A stretch of 64,000 bases of DNA from Spirosoma rigui (GTDB taxonomy: Bacteria; Bacteroidota; Bacteroidia; Cytophagales; Spirosomataceae): positions 3,286,001 through 3,350,000 of the forward strand of contig NZ_CP020105.1 of assembly GCF_002067135.1 (NCBI RefSeq). The letters are read 5' to 3'. The translations under genes and the position numbers were made by a program. Within the stretch, counting starts at the first letter, position 1. The number at the start of each line of letters is the position of its first letter. This document shows, piece by piece, positions 34,377 through 43,797 of this stretch. Under the pieces are notes generated by a model. That model had not been told where the DNA came from. It did no database searches and worked only from the letters and a program-made list of their open reading frames with translations.

Positions 34377-36589
34377 TTCAGCTGTTGCCAGAAAGCCCGT
34401 TCCAGTGTTTTGTCGCTGGTATACGAGCGGCCGGTACGTTCCGATGGGTTCGTCAGGCCGTAGAGTTTCGTTTTAAGTTGACTTTTCTCCGGTGCCGAAA
34501 GCGCCCGTCCTCCGGCCAGTTTTTGTAAGCTGGCCAGCACCGACCAGCTTTGCAGACCGTTGTTGATGGCCCGGTTGGCCAATGCGTTCCCCAGCAGCTG
34601 AACCGTCTGGCGTTGCGGCTGCGTCAGCGTTGGCAGATCAAGAAACCCCACTACGTCGGCCACCAGGGGGGCAATACGTTGCGGGTCGATGGTCCGGTTT
34701 TGACTGAACGTGGGCGGAACGTCTTTCAGCTCGCCCGTAAGCCGGAGTTCCTTCTCCTTGATTGGGGGCGGGTCGAAACCGGTTTTCTTCACGTAGGACC
34801 GGGCTTTTTGCTGCGACAGTTTCAGGTAATCCAGGGCCTTTTGCTCGTAGGGAAGGGCTTTCTCCGGCTCATACATCCGCAGGTGCAGTTCCGACTGCCA
34901 CATCTGCTCAAGCGCCATTTTTAGCAGTGATCGTGTCGACTGCTCGTGGAACGTATTGGTTTCGGCGTTGTCGTGGGCGTGAACGTATTGCTCCATCAGG
35001 GCCGCTATGGGGTCCTGATTGTCGTTTCCGCCGGCATGTTCATGGTCATGATCGTGGGCTTCGTGGGGTATCTCGTCCTTGTGTCCGGGTTCGTGTTCAT
35101 CCCCTTCGCCCTTGTCGTGATCGTGAACAAAACCCGCCAGTGGATCGCCGTTTTCGTTGGTTGGTTCAATGTGACCGCCCCCGGCTGAGGTTTCGAACTC
35201 TTCGCCTAAAAACTGGCCGTAGCGCAGCCGCAGTACTTTCTGGTCGAAACCAATTTCGTTGGACGTACTCTTGAACGGATGATCGGCCAGTTTTTTGCGT
35301 TTCGCGATGAGCTTCTCGGTATCGATGATAATCTGACGCTGGCTGCGGAAATATTCCGGCATGATGTTCACCGCCATCGTAGCCAGTTCGCTATCCTCGA
35401 CTTTGGTGGTGTCTTTGTAGACGATGAAATAGGTGTCTGACTTGGTGAAGTTGGCTTCCGGCTGGCGGTTGTCGACAGCGGCCCAGTAGTAATACAGTTC
35501 GTCGCCGGGGGCGAAATTCAGGGCTCTCAGGTCGAGGACTTTACGGAGCGTTGCTTGGCGGAAATTGGCGGGACTGAGCGGCATCCGGACTTCGCGGAAC
35601 TTGACGTTCTCACCGGAACCCCGGGCTACGGTGGCGACAATGAAAGCATTCGTTACGCTGAAATCATCGGAGATTTTGGCCGCAATAGTCATCGTCTTCG
35701 GGTCTTTCAGGAAGTGATAGCGGTACAGCTCCTTCGACTCCGGCTCGATTTTGGGTGCCAGGTCGGGCGTTGCTTCCAGCCGGTAAAAATCAGACTGGTA
35801 CACTACTGAGTCGCGACCGGCCGGGGTACGCCAGTACGCTTTGATGGCGTAGATGCCCGAGTTAAGCAGCCGGTCCTGATGTGTGAAGCCATTAGCCGTC
35901 ATTCGGAACGGCAACTCCTGTGCCCGGCTGTTGACCAGGCGCACCGACAGATGGCGCGTGTCGCTGAACCGGATTTGCCAGGATAGCTGCGAACCGACCA
36001 GAGCAACGACATTGAGGTCACCCGATTTCCTGACTGGCAGGCGCGTATAGGCGGGTGGCTGGATCTGCACCGTTGCCGACTCAAACGCGGGCGGAACAGC
36101 AGGTTTATCGTCGGGAAGTGCTGCGCGTTGTACGCCCAGTTTCCTGGGGTCGGGGGTTTTGGTTGGCCTGATCAGAGGATAGCCACTATAAATTACTACG
36201 GCCACGAGCAGGGCCATGGCGTAGGAGCCGGCCTGTGCCAGCAATACTCCCGGTACCTGGATGTCGCGCGCCCGTTCGCCCAGCCGTTCGAGCTGGAGCT
36301 GCTCGGCAATGTTGAGGTGTGGTTTGTCGAGCAGGGGCAGGCTGTATTCGGTATCGCCAACGGTCTGGTGAATCAACTCGATGGCCTCCGGTTTTTTGTC
36401 CTGGAAGGGTTTGGTCAGCACCACGCCCACGCCAAATCCGAGGAGTGCAGCCAGCAGCGATACGCCCGTCGATCCGCTGAAGGCTGCTACGAGCAGGTAG
36501 GCCGATGCCGATACCAGGGCGCTTCGGATCAGGGCGTTGGCGCGGAGCTGGTAGGTTACCGACGAGAGCGTTTGTTTGAGTTCGTTCAT
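34373..36589 (-). CDS. DUF4175-like large membrane protein with His-rich loop
   Basis: A 738-residue protein with N-terminal hydrophobic helices (about 20-60 and 120-140) followed by a large extracytoplasmic beta-rich part and a C-terminal helical region. Overall layout and operon position fit the DUF4175-like proteins found with MoxR and DUF58 genes. Residues about 485-520 form a His/Asp/Glu-rich run (HDHDKGEGDEHEPGH, HEAHDHDHEHAGG) that could bind zinc, nickel or copper; this run interrupts otherwise ordinary sequence. It overlaps the genes on both sides by 4 bases (ATGA), implying translational coupling. Function unknown. Confidence 0.75.
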   Translation of the reverse strand: MNELKQTLSSVTYQLRANALIRSALVSASAYLLVAAFSGSTGVSLLAALLGFGVGVVLTKPFQDKKPEAIELIHQTVGDTEYSLPLLDKPHLNIAEQLQLERLGERARDIQVPGVLLAQAGSYAMALLVAVVIYSGYPLIRPTKTPDPRKLGVQRAALPDDKPAVPPAFESATVQIQPPAYTRLPVRKSGDLNVVALVGSQLSWQIRFSDTRHLSVRLVNSRAQELPFRMTANGFTHQDRLLNSGIYAIKAYWRTPAGRDSVVYQSDFYRLEATPDLAPKIEPESKELYRYHFLKDPKTMTIAAKISDDFSVTNAFIVATVARGSGENVKFREVRMPLSPANFRQATLRKVLDLRALNFAPGDELYYYWAAVDNRQPEANFTKSDTYFIVYKDTTKVEDSELATMAVNIMPEYFRSQRQIIIDTEKLIAKRKKLADHPFKSTSNEIGFDQKVLRLRYGQFLGEEFETSAGGGHIEPTNENGDPLAGFVHDHDKGEGDEHEPGHKDEIPHEAHDHDHEHAGGNDNQDPIAALMEQYVHAHDNAETNTFHEQSTRSLLKMALEQMWQSELHLRMYEPEKALPYEQKALDYLKLSQQKARSYVKKTGFDPPPIKEKELRLTGELKDVPPTFSQNRTIDPQRIAPLVADVVGFLDLPTLTQPQRQTVQLLGNALANRAINNGLQSWSVLASLQKLAGGRALSAPEKSQLKTKLYGLTNPSERTGRSYTSDKTLERAFWQQLK

Positions 36590-37800
36590 GCGTTTTTTGT
36601 CAGGGCCAGCCCGCGTTCAACGATGAGGAGGATGAGAATAAGCAGGAACAGCGTATTTTGTACCGCTGCCTGATGGGTTGTCGTGTGCCTGGTGGTAGGA
36701 ACGAACCTGGCATTCAGCGCTTGCAGGTCCAGGGGCTCCCGACTGGTCAGAAGACCGTAGTGTTGGACGAGTTGCTCGCCCAGCCACTCCGGCAACTGCC
36801 CGCCAGCCACCCGTTCTGATGTTTGTGGCGTTAGCGACTCGCCCGTGAACACGACATTCGTCGATGTGGGCGTCTGGTCGATTCCCGAGACCGTATACAG
36901 CGTTTTTGACGCGCTGGTCGGCTGGGATGCGGGCGGTAGCTGATCGGTCAGCACCCAGTCATACGTAACGTTGGCTACCGGTTGGTCGTCTACCGCCAGA
37001 GGGAGGTCATATACCTGCGCGAGTGCTGCGAGTGCCGCCCGGACGGTCTGGCGTTCGGGCGTGGTTTTGTACGCAGTCAGAACACGGAGGGGGCCGCTGT
37101 GGACTGGATTGGGTTGCAGTGTCAGGTCGGGACCAGATGTGGTCGCGCTGGTAAGTTGACCATTACGGTCAACAAACAGTCGCTTCCCGCTGTTCGCTGT
37201 CAGGAAAGGGCGGGGTCGGCCAGCCGAGTCGATGAGCGAATGGAGCCGGAAGTGCGCGGGTACAGTGATGGCGGGCACATCGGCCAGCGAGGGGTCGTTG
37301 ACAACATAGAGATGCAATTCAGTATTGTCGACGTCGCTGACAGGGAGTTTGTCCAGGGCCGTTTGCAGCCGGAGGGGGTTGAGATCGCCTGCTTGATTAG
37401 CCCCGTTCGACGTTTCCGAGTAGGGTTCGGGTGTTTCGTTAGCCCAGTAAATTCTTTCGCCTTTTCGGGCGGCTTCGTCTAGTTCGAACCGAAAGTTGGC
37501 GGTAACGAGTGCGCTAGGTTGAACAAGGTGAATGCGTTGACGGGTTGTGTCTTTCGGTGACCAGTTCAGCAGGGGTTGCGCCAACAGAACGGCCAGCAGT
37601 AGCAAGAGCAAACACCGCAGGATCAACAGGGGTACATTGTCCAGCCGCAGGCCCCGGCTTTGCTGCTGATTTTTTTCGGTGAGCCACTGTGTAGCCGCCC
37701 AGGGCAGGAGCGTACCTCGCTTCTGGTGCCAGAAATGGATGGCAATGGGAATGGCGACGGCCAGCGCACCCCACAGAATGGATGGTTCAACGAATGTCAT
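36586..37800 (-). CDS. BatA-domain membrane protein
   Basis: A 404-residue protein that begins with the BatA (aerotolerance regulator N-terminal) domain: a first helix (ILWGALAVAIPIAIHFWHQK), the sequence PWAATQWL and a second helix (LLILRCLLLLLLAVLLAQPLL). The rest is extracytoplasmic and ends in a C-terminal membrane helix (LFLLILILLIVERGLAL). No von Willebrand MIDAS motif is visible, unlike BatA/BatB with full vWA domains. Its start shares one base with the DUF58 stop, and it overlaps the DUF4175-like gene by 4 bases. Confidence 0.82.
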   Translation of the reverse strand: MTFVEPSILWGALAVAIPIAIHFWHQKRGTLLPWAATQWLTEKNQQQSRGLRLDNVPLLILRCLLLLLLAVLLAQPLLNWSPKDTTRQRIHLVQPSALVTANFRFELDEAARKGERIYWANETPEPYSETSNGANQAGDLNPLRLQTALDKLPVSDVDNTELHLYVVNDPSLADVPAITVPAHFRLHSLIDSAGRPRPFLTANSGKRLFVDRNGQLTSATTSGPDLTLQPNPVHSGPLRVLTAYKTTPERQTVRAALAALAQVYDLPLAVDDQPVANVTYDWVLTDQLPPASQPTSASKTLYTVSGIDQTPTSTNVVFTGESLTPQTSERVAGGQLPEWLGEQLVQHYGLLTSREPLDLQALNARFVPTTRHTTTHQAAVQNTLFLLILILLIVERGLALTKNA

Positions 37801-38660
37801 CAGCGCTTCTTACCGGTTAAAAAACTCGTTAACACCTGGGCGATGGGTTCGCTCAGGCGGGTTCGTATCAAGCGGACGTGGGGAATTTGCAGGGCCTGGT
37901 CCAGCGTTTCGAAATATGTGGTGGCCCGCTCCCGAACGCTATCCCGGATGGCTTCAGCCTGCAGTTCCACTTCCCGACCGGTTTCCAGATCCTGAAACCG
38001 GTAGAAGCCCGTAAGGTCAAAGGTCAGTTCCTGGTCGCCCAGGAGTTGAAAAATGACGATCTCCCGACGCGGGCCGGCTACCTTCTGAATCAGATTGAGC
38101 CATTCCTCGCCAACCTGCAAAAAGTCGGATGCGATGATGAGCATCTCGGACTGCTTACGACCAAACTCCGGGAACGAGGCCTGTTCGTTTTGCCAGGCAC
38201 CCGATGCTTCAGCGATGGCGAGAGTGGATACGATCTTCTGAAAAGCTTGCTTGCCGGGTGCTACCAGCGTCTGGACTAATCCATTGTGCAGGCTGTACAG
38301 ACTCAGCTGATCGGCCTGTCGGTTGCTGAGGTAAGCCAGCGAGGCCAGCAGGATCTTCGCGTAGTCAAGCCGGCTGATGCCCCCTTCGGCGTAGTTCATT
38401 GACCCCGACAGGTCGAGCAGCATCCGGACCTGCTGGTTGCTCTCCGTGGCCGATTCCCGGACCAGGTACTGATCCGTTTGGGCAAACCGTTTCCAGTCGA
38501 TGCGTTTGGGGTCGTCGCCCGCTACGTAGTGCCGGAACTGCTCGAACTCCGTGCCCGCCCCCGACCGTCGGCTGGTTTGAACGCCCAACAAGAGTTCGTC
38601 GCTGACCAGTTTGCCGGCCAGTTGAAGGTTATTCAGCTTGATGAGATCGGTTGTCAGCAT
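37800..38660 (-). CDS. DUF58 (vWA-like) protein
   Basis: A 286-residue cytoplasmic protein of the DUF58 family, the usual partner of MoxR ATPases. The family core YVAGDDPKRIDWKRFA (about residues 45-60) and the metal-dependent adhesion-like motif LLDLSGSMNYAE (D-x-S-x-S, about 84-95) are present. Such proteins are thought to be substrates or adaptors of MoxR. The gene lies 52 bases after moxR and its stop TGA overlaps the next ATG. Confidence 0.9.
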   Translation of the reverse strand: MLTTDLIKLNNLQLAGKLVSDELLLGVQTSRRSGAGTEFEQFRHYVAGDDPKRIDWKRFAQTDQYLVRESATESNQQVRMLLDLSGSMNYAEGGISRLDYAKILLASLAYLSNRQADQLSLYSLHNGLVQTLVAPGKQAFQKIVSTLAIAEASGAWQNEQASFPEFGRKQSEMLIIASDFLQVGEEWLNLIQKVAGPRREIVIFQLLGDQELTFDLTGFYRFQDLETGREVELQAEAIRDSVRERATTYFETLDQALQIPHVRLIRTRLSEPIAQVLTSFLTGKKR

Positions 38661-38712
38661 AGGTAGTCTCGCAGGGAACCGGGCGAAGGTTGACCGTCGC
38701 CGTGTTCGTTTG

Positions 38713-39699
38713 TTACACCGTTACGGTGTTCAGGAGCTCTTTAATAACCCGATCGGTAGTGATGCCTTCTGCATCGGCCCGGAAATTAAGCGCAATACGG
38801 TGGCGCAGAATGGGGTAGGCCAGGGTTTTGATATCCTCGGGAATGACAGAATAGCGCTCATTCAGAACGGCTCGGGCTTTGGCACATAGCACCAGCGCCT
38901 GGCCGGCCCGGGGACCCGCGCCCCACTCACCCCACTGCTTCACAAAAGCCGATGGGCTATCCTGCGGGCGGGATGCCCGCACGAGCCGGTTGATATAAGC
39001 GATCAGCTCATCGCTGATGTGCACCTGCCGGGTCAGCTGCTGAAGCTCCAGAATTTCTTTATCAGTCAGTACGGTCTTCAGTTCAGGACGAGCCGTGCCG
39101 GTGGTGCTGCGGAGTACGTCCAGTTCCTCGCGCTCCGACGGGTAGCTGAGTTTAATGTACAGCAGAAACCGGTCCAGCTGGGCTTCGGGCAGGGGATAGG
39201 TACCTGCCTGCTCAATGGGGTTTTGCGTAGCAATGATCAGGAACGGTTTGGGCAGCGCATAGTCGGTACCGGCGTAGGTAACCCGGTACTCCTGCATGGC
39301 TTCCAGCATGGCCGCCTGCGTCTTGGGCGGTGTGCGGTTGATTTCATCGGCCAGCACGACATTGGCGAAGATAGGCCCCCGGTTAAACTGGAAAAATTTC
39401 TTACCCGTTTCGTGGTCTTCCTCTAGAATCTCGGTGCCAACAATGTCGCCGGGCATCAGGTCGGGCGTAAACTGAATGCGTTTGAACTGCATAGCCAGCG
39501 CATCGGCCATCGTTCTAACCATGAGGGTTTTAGCCAGGCCGGGAACACCTTCGAGCAGGCAGTGACCACCCGCCAGCAGTGCAATCAGCACTTCGTCGAT
39601 GGCCTCCTGTTGTCCGATAATGACCTTGCCAATCTCCTGTTTCAGTTGCGGTAGCTTGGCCACCAGCGTTTTAAAATGGGTTAAGTTCTGAGTCTCCAA
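38713..39699 (-). CDS. MoxR-family AAA+ ATPase
   Basis: A 328-residue AAA+ chaperone-like ATPase. Walker A is LLEGVPGLAKTLMVR (about residues 49-63), Walker B VVLADEINRTPPKTQAAMLE, and sensor-1 is FLIIATQNPIEQAGTYPLPEA. MoxR proteins assemble or activate metal- and vWA-containing envelope complexes. It stands before DUF58 and BatA-like genes, the classic arrangement. A 16-bp hairpin lies between it and the upstream DUF4159 gene, so expression may be uncoupled. Confidence 0.93.
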   Translation of the reverse strand: METQNLTHFKTLVAKLPQLKQEIGKVIIGQQEAIDEVLIALLAGGHCLLEGVPGLAKTLMVRTMADALAMQFKRIQFTPDLMPGDIVGTEILEEDHETGKKFFQFNRGPIFANVVLADEINRTPPKTQAAMLEAMQEYRVTYAGTDYALPKPFLIIATQNPIEQAGTYPLPEAQLDRFLLYIKLSYPSEREELDVLRSTTGTARPELKTVLTDKEILELQQLTRQVHISDELIAYINRLVRASRPQDSPSAFVKQWGEWGAGPRAGQALVLCAKARAVLNERYSVIPEDIKTLAYPILRHRIALNFRADAEGITTDRVIKELLNTVTV

Positions 39700-39725
39700 A
39701 TCGTATAGCAGGTTGTATAGTAATG

Positions 39726-39774
39726 CCGCCCTGAGGGTCGGTCAGGCAATCAATTGTACCGACCCTCAGGGCGG
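39726..39774. terminator. 16-bp hairpin between DUF4159 and moxR genes
   Basis: Perfect arms 39726-39741 and 39759-39774 with a 17-base loop. It lies inside an apparent operon, ten bases after the DUF4159 stop, without a T run. It may end, attenuate or stabilise the upstream transcript. Confidence 0.5.
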
Positions 39775-39783
39775 TGTTACGGG

Positions 39784-40401
39784 CTACGCGGTAAGGGCGT
39801 AGGTTACGATGTTAATGCCAAACTTGGTATTGTCTTCGGCCAGGAACCGCTTGTTCCGAAAATCATAGTCCCACTCGCAGCCGTAATCCTTGTTGCTGTA
39901 GAGAACCCCGATACGTCCATTGACCGTAATCGCTTTCAGGTAGTCGTGTACGAGGTCGTCGCCCCAGCCATTGAGTTCGAACGAAGTCGTGGGCGGGCCT
40001 TCGGGAAATTTGAAAAAGCAGCTGTAGATCGGGTGGGTGTTAGGAATCTTCTGCAATGCTTTCGGGCCAAACGTACGGGCCATCTCCTGCTCGAACGAGC
40101 GGGCAAACAGACCGTCAATGTCGTGGTTGCAGTCGTCGACAAACACAAACCCGCCGTTCTGTACGTAGCGTTTGAACTGGTCACGCTCGTGTTGGGAGAA
40201 CTCGACCAGTTTGTGACCACTGAGGTAGCAAAACGGGCTCCTGAACAAATCGGGGCTGCCCAACTGCACGACGCGTTCTTTCTGGTCCACCGGGATAGTG
40301 GTATACTCCACCAGCGAGTGCAGGATATTGACCGGCATCCGCTGGTCGGTGTCCCAATCGCCGGAGGTGTATTGAATGCGTGTGAAGATGAAAGGTTTCA
40401 A
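39784..40401 (-). CDS. DUF4159-domain protein
   Basis: A 205-residue soluble protein of the DUF4159 family: FTRIQYTSGDWDTDQRMP at the start, SLVEYTTIPVDQKERVV, the Rossmann-like YVQNGGFVFVDDCNHDIDG and the C-terminal GINIVTYAL match the pattern known from MoxR/Bat loci. No signal is seen with this start. The start codon here is TTG at 40401; no ATG exists upstream in the frame, which stays open to a stop at 40528-40530, so an unconventional longer start cannot be excluded. First gene of the operon, function unknown. Confidence 0.82.
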   Translation of the reverse strand: MKPFIFTRIQYTSGDWDTDQRMPVNILHSLVEYTTIPVDQKERVVQLGSPDLFRSPFCYLSGHKLVEFSQHERDQFKRYVQNGGFVFVDDCNHDIDGLFARSFEQEMARTFGPKALQKIPNTHPIYSCFFKFPEGPPTTSFELNGWGDDLVHDYLKAITVNGRIGVLYSNKDYGCEWDYDFRNKRFLAEDNTKFGINIVTYALTA

Positions 40402-40772
40402 AACAGTTGAGTCCGTGTTGGTTTGTACTAGGCCGGCTTCGTCATCAATGCCTGCACCGTTTTCCTGTTTCCCGCTGTATGAAAAGGGTCCGAACCGAAA
40501 TCTGAAAACCCGGCACCGGGTGTGCGCTCAGGGTAACAACACCGCAACGGAGCCAAACGCCATTGTCGGCTCGTCTAACGGGCATTGCCCGACCGATGTA
40601 CGGACGGCACGGTCCGGCGTTCACTAACGTCCCAGCGGCATGGGATGCGCACATTACACCCCAATCGGTTTTGCTTGTCAACAGCCCCTCAGCGAGGGTG
40701 ATCCGGTTACCAAAGATACTACCTTTTAGATTGGCGGTGAAGTGGCTCAGTCACTCCACCGCCAATCGTGAT
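40402..40772. other. Intergenic region upstream of the MoxR/Bat operon
   Basis: No confident gene. On the minus strand CTTTG preceded by TATC (TATCTTTG, 40718-40711) matches the -7 consensus, without a clear -33 element; it would leave a leader of about 300 bases. An 11-bp stem plus inner stem (40729-40767) next to the PmbA stop is its likely terminator. The frame of the DUF4159 gene continues open to about 40530. Confidence 0.45.
40729..40767 (-). terminator. Hairpin after the first PmbA gene
   Basis: Arms 40729-40739 and 40757-40767 pair perfectly and continue inward for four more pairs after one mismatch. It lies five bases past the PmbA stop on the minus strand; no T run is seen. Confidence 0.55.
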
Positions 40773-42110
40773 CTACACCGCGTCTGACAAACTTGTGAAC
40801 GTAAATTCACGGATTTTCATGGGCGGAACCAGGTAGCTTTGATTCGACTCGGTGCTTAACACCCGTTCGGGTTTGCCGAGGGTTTCGAGGTTGTTAAGCA
40901 TGATGACCGGACTCTCGTTGAACCGGAAATTCTTCACCGGATGCTTTATCTTCCCGTTTTCGATGTAGAACGTGCCATCGCGGGTGAGGCCCGTGAGCAG
41001 GATCGTTTGCGGGTCAACTTCCCGGATGTACCACAGTTTGGTGACCAGAATGCCGCGCTGGGTGCTCTTGATCATGTCTTCCAGCGTAGCCGTGCCGCCC
41101 GCCATGATCACGTTGTTAGGGCTGGGAATGGCTTTCTTTCCCTGCTTTTGTGCCCAGTACCGCGAATAGGACAGGTTTTTGACAACGCCCTTTTCAATCC
41201 ACATCGTTTTCTCCTGCGGACGCCCGTCGCCCGACCAGGGGGCTGCGGGCAGGTCAGGATTAGCCGGATCGGAATAAATGGTCACGCGCTCATCGACGAT
41301 CTTGTCGCCGAGTCGCGATTTGCCGCCCGATTTGCTGAAGTACGACCGGCCTTCATCGGCCGAGCGGGCATCCATGTTGTAATACAGATTTTCGAGCAGA
41401 ACTACCGCGGCTGTCGGCTCCAGAATCACGGTGTACTTGCCGGGTTCGATAGCCCGTGCCTCCGCCGATCCTTTTGCTTTCTGCATGGCAATGCGCGTAG
41501 CCGCTTCCGTATCCAGCTTACTAACGTCGCTGTAGCCCCGTGCTACGTAGCCCGATCCTTTGCCGTCGGGTGTTCGGACGGTGAGCGTGAAATTGACGTT
41601 CGTGCTGGGGTAATAGGCAAATAACCCCTTTGAGTTCATCATGGCATTGAAACCATACTGATCTTCAAGGAAACCGGCCGCGGTCAGGTTGGCCGCACGC
41701 GCCAGTTGTAAGCTTTTGTCAACGGCTTCGGCGCGTTTGTCAGGCGATATGGTCGCCGTCGAGTCGAAGAAGCCGGTCGATTTCATGTACTGTTGCGGCC
41801 CCAGAACACCCACATGCTCGGGATTTTCGGGTGCCAGCCGGGCCAGTTCTTCGGAACGGCGCACCGCTTTTTCGAGGGAGGCATCGTCGAACTCATCAAC
41901 GGTAGCCACGCCCACTTTCTTGCCGAAAGCCGACTGAACCACCAGGTTCTTGTTGATGAGTGACCCGCTGGTCGATACCTCATTGCGGGCGTAACGCAGA
42001 TTACCCCGCTCTTCGCCGAGGAGATTCACTTCGCATTCGTCGGCTTTGGAATAGCTTAAAACCTTTTGCAGTAAGGCTTTTGCTTCGGATTCGGTGAGAA
42101 TAATAGCCAT
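40773..42110 (-). CDS. TldE/PmbA-like protein, copy 1
   Basis: A 445-residue member of the TldD/PmbA family lacking the zinc-binding HExxxH, so it is the non-catalytic TldE/PmbA partner. Typical segments include GNLRYARNEVSTSG, the DDASLEKAVRRSEELARLAPENPE helix, GKGSGYVARGYSDVSKLD, EPGKYTVILEPTAAVVLLE and the C-terminal FTFTSLSDAV. TldD/TldE pairs form cytoplasmic proteases that trim unstructured peptides. It has no export signal, although the TldD gene 22 bases upstream encodes a twin-arginine signal. A close copy lies at 44067. Confidence 0.9.
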   Translation of the reverse strand: MAIILTESEAKALLQKVLSYSKADECEVNLLGEERGNLRYARNEVSTSGSLINKNLVVQSAFGKKVGVATVDEFDDASLEKAVRRSEELARLAPENPEHVGVLGPQQYMKSTGFFDSTATISPDKRAEAVDKSLQLARAANLTAAGFLEDQYGFNAMMNSKGLFAYYPSTNVNFTLTVRTPDGKGSGYVARGYSDVSKLDTEAATRIAMQKAKGSAEARAIEPGKYTVILEPTAAVVLLENLYYNMDARSADEGRSYFSKSGGKSRLGDKIVDERVTIYSDPANPDLPAAPWSGDGRPQEKTMWIEKGVVKNLSYSRYWAQKQGKKAIPSPNNVIMAGGTATLEDMIKSTQRGILVTKLWYIREVDPQTILLTGLTRDGTFYIENGKIKHPVKNFRFNESPVIMLNNLETLGKPERVLSTESNQSYLVPPMKIREFTFTSLSDAV

Positions 42111-42132
42111 GTCGTTTAAGTCGGGCTGCCGG

Positions 42133-43773
42133 TTAGATTTTCCGGGCGGTATTGATCACGTTGACGCCATTGAAGCGGGCGGTGCTGCTGCCGTGCGAAA
42201 CGGCACTGCTCTGGCTAGGCTGGCCTTTGCCGTCGAAGAACGACCCACCCAGGCGGTAGTCTTTCTGGTCGCAGACCTGAGCGCAGGAGTTCCAGAATTC
42301 CTGCGTGTTCGACTGGTAGGCGACGTCTTTGAGCATCCCGGCAATTTCACCGTTTTTGATCTCGTAGAACAGCTGGCCGCCAAACTGGAAGTTGTAGCGC
42401 TGCTGATCGATGGAGAACGAACCGTCGCCGATGATATAGATGCCTTTCTTGACATCCTTGATCATCTCCTGAACCGACAGGGGTGTTTTGCCCGCAGCCA
42501 GTGATACGTTGGCCATGCGCTGAAACTGAACCGAGCCCCAGTTGTCGGCGTAGCAGCAGCCCTGCGATTCTTTCTCGCCAATGATGTGCACCTGGTCGCG
42601 GATGGCCTGATAATTGACCAGTACGCCATCTTTCACCAGATCCCACTGCTTGGTCTTCACGCCTTCGTCATCCCAGCCAACAGCGCCCAGCGAACCCACC
42701 TGCGTTTTGTCGGCGATCAGGTTGACCTGCTTGCTCCCGTAGTTGAAATTCTTGGACTGCCACTTGTCAAGCGTGGCAAAGGACGTACCGGCAAAGTTAG
42801 CTTCGTAGCCCAGTACGCGGTCCAGTTCGAGCGGGTGGCCTACGGATTCGTGAATGGTCAGCCACAGGTGCGACGGGTCCAGTACGAGGTCATACTTGCC
42901 TGCTTCGACCGACTTCGCCGAGTGTTTGGCCCGCGCCTGCTTGGCAGCTGCCGTCACGTCTTCGAGCATGTCGTAGCCCATGTTGTAGCGGGTCGTGATG
43001 CCGGCAACTTTATCGGAGGGGTTTACCTGAAGGTATTCATAGCCCATGCCCATAGGGGCGCTGAGCGTGTTCCGGGTTTCAAACTTCCCCGTTTTGGGGT
43101 CAATAGCGGTAACGGTGAAGGTAGGCCAGATGCGGTGAATATCCTGATCGGCATAGGTGCCGTCGGTCGAAGCAAAGTACTTCTGCTCATTGACCATGAA
43201 CAGTACGGAGTTCACGTAGTTGGCGCCGTTTTTCAGTGCCGACGCGTTCACTTCCATCAGCAGGTCTACTTTCTCTTTGATGGGTACCTCGAACGCATTT
43301 TTCTTGATGGGCGCTTTCCAGCTTACCTCACCGTAGCCTTTCTGGGGAGCCAGTTGAACGGGCTCCTTCATCAGCCGGGCGTTGGCTTTGGCAATGGCAA
43401 CCGCTTTTTCGGCGGCTTTGGCCGTATCGGCTTCACTCTTGGCGTCGACAACGGCGGCAAATCCCCAGCAGCCATCCGCAATCACCCGAACGCCTACCCC
43501 GTAGGATTCGGTGTTGACAATGTTCTGTACCTTATCCTCACGCGTCACCACGAACTGGTTCAGGTACCGACCAATGCGAACGTCGGTGTAGGTAGCACCC
43601 TTCGATTTTGCCGCGTTCAGGGCTGCGTCGGCCAGGCGTTTTTTGGTGGCTACGTCGACCCCCGGTTCAAGGAAGGATTCGGGCGATACGTTGCGCGAAA
43701 AGGCGGGTAGGGAAGGAAGCAGGATGCCCGCAGCACCCATGCCTATAAGTTGGTTAAAATCCCGGCGGTTCAT
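42133..43773 (-). CDS. TldD-like zinc metalloprotease with Tat signal, copy 1
   Basis: A 546-residue TldD-family protease. The N-terminus MNRRDFNQLIGMGAAGILL is a twin-arginine-type signal. The zinc site is HESVGH (HExxxH, near residue 300) in WLTIHESVGHPLELDRVLGY, and further conserved pieces are GCCYADNWGSVQFQRM and NTQEFWNSCAQVCDQKDY. It pairs with the PmbA-like gene downstream. E. coli TldD has no such signal, so export, possibly with the partner carried along, is suggested but not shown. The paralogue at 45589 is similar over its whole length. Confidence 0.9.
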   Translation of the reverse strand: MNRRDFNQLIGMGAAGILLPSLPAFSRNVSPESFLEPGVDVATKKRLADAALNAAKSKGATYTDVRIGRYLNQFVVTREDKVQNIVNTESYGVGVRVIADGCWGFAAVVDAKSEADTAKAAEKAVAIAKANARLMKEPVQLAPQKGYGEVSWKAPIKKNAFEVPIKEKVDLLMEVNASALKNGANYVNSVLFMVNEQKYFASTDGTYADQDIHRIWPTFTVTAIDPKTGKFETRNTLSAPMGMGYEYLQVNPSDKVAGITTRYNMGYDMLEDVTAAAKQARAKHSAKSVEAGKYDLVLDPSHLWLTIHESVGHPLELDRVLGYEANFAGTSFATLDKWQSKNFNYGSKQVNLIADKTQVGSLGAVGWDDEGVKTKQWDLVKDGVLVNYQAIRDQVHIIGEKESQGCCYADNWGSVQFQRMANVSLAAGKTPLSVQEMIKDVKKGIYIIGDGSFSIDQQRYNFQFGGQLFYEIKNGEIAGMLKDVAYQSNTQEFWNSCAQVCDQKDYRLGGSFFDGKGQPSQSSAVSHGSSTARFNGVNVINTARKI

Positions 43774-43797
43774 GGTTGGAGTGTTAAATGATTGGTT

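Noticed and set aside
42586..43710. A 374-codon plus-strand frame opposite the first tldD gene
   Set aside because: It is a shadow of strong codon bias: the opposite strand encodes a complete TldD with HExxxH and signal. A similar 340-codon frame opposite the second copy (46042-47064) fails for the same reason.
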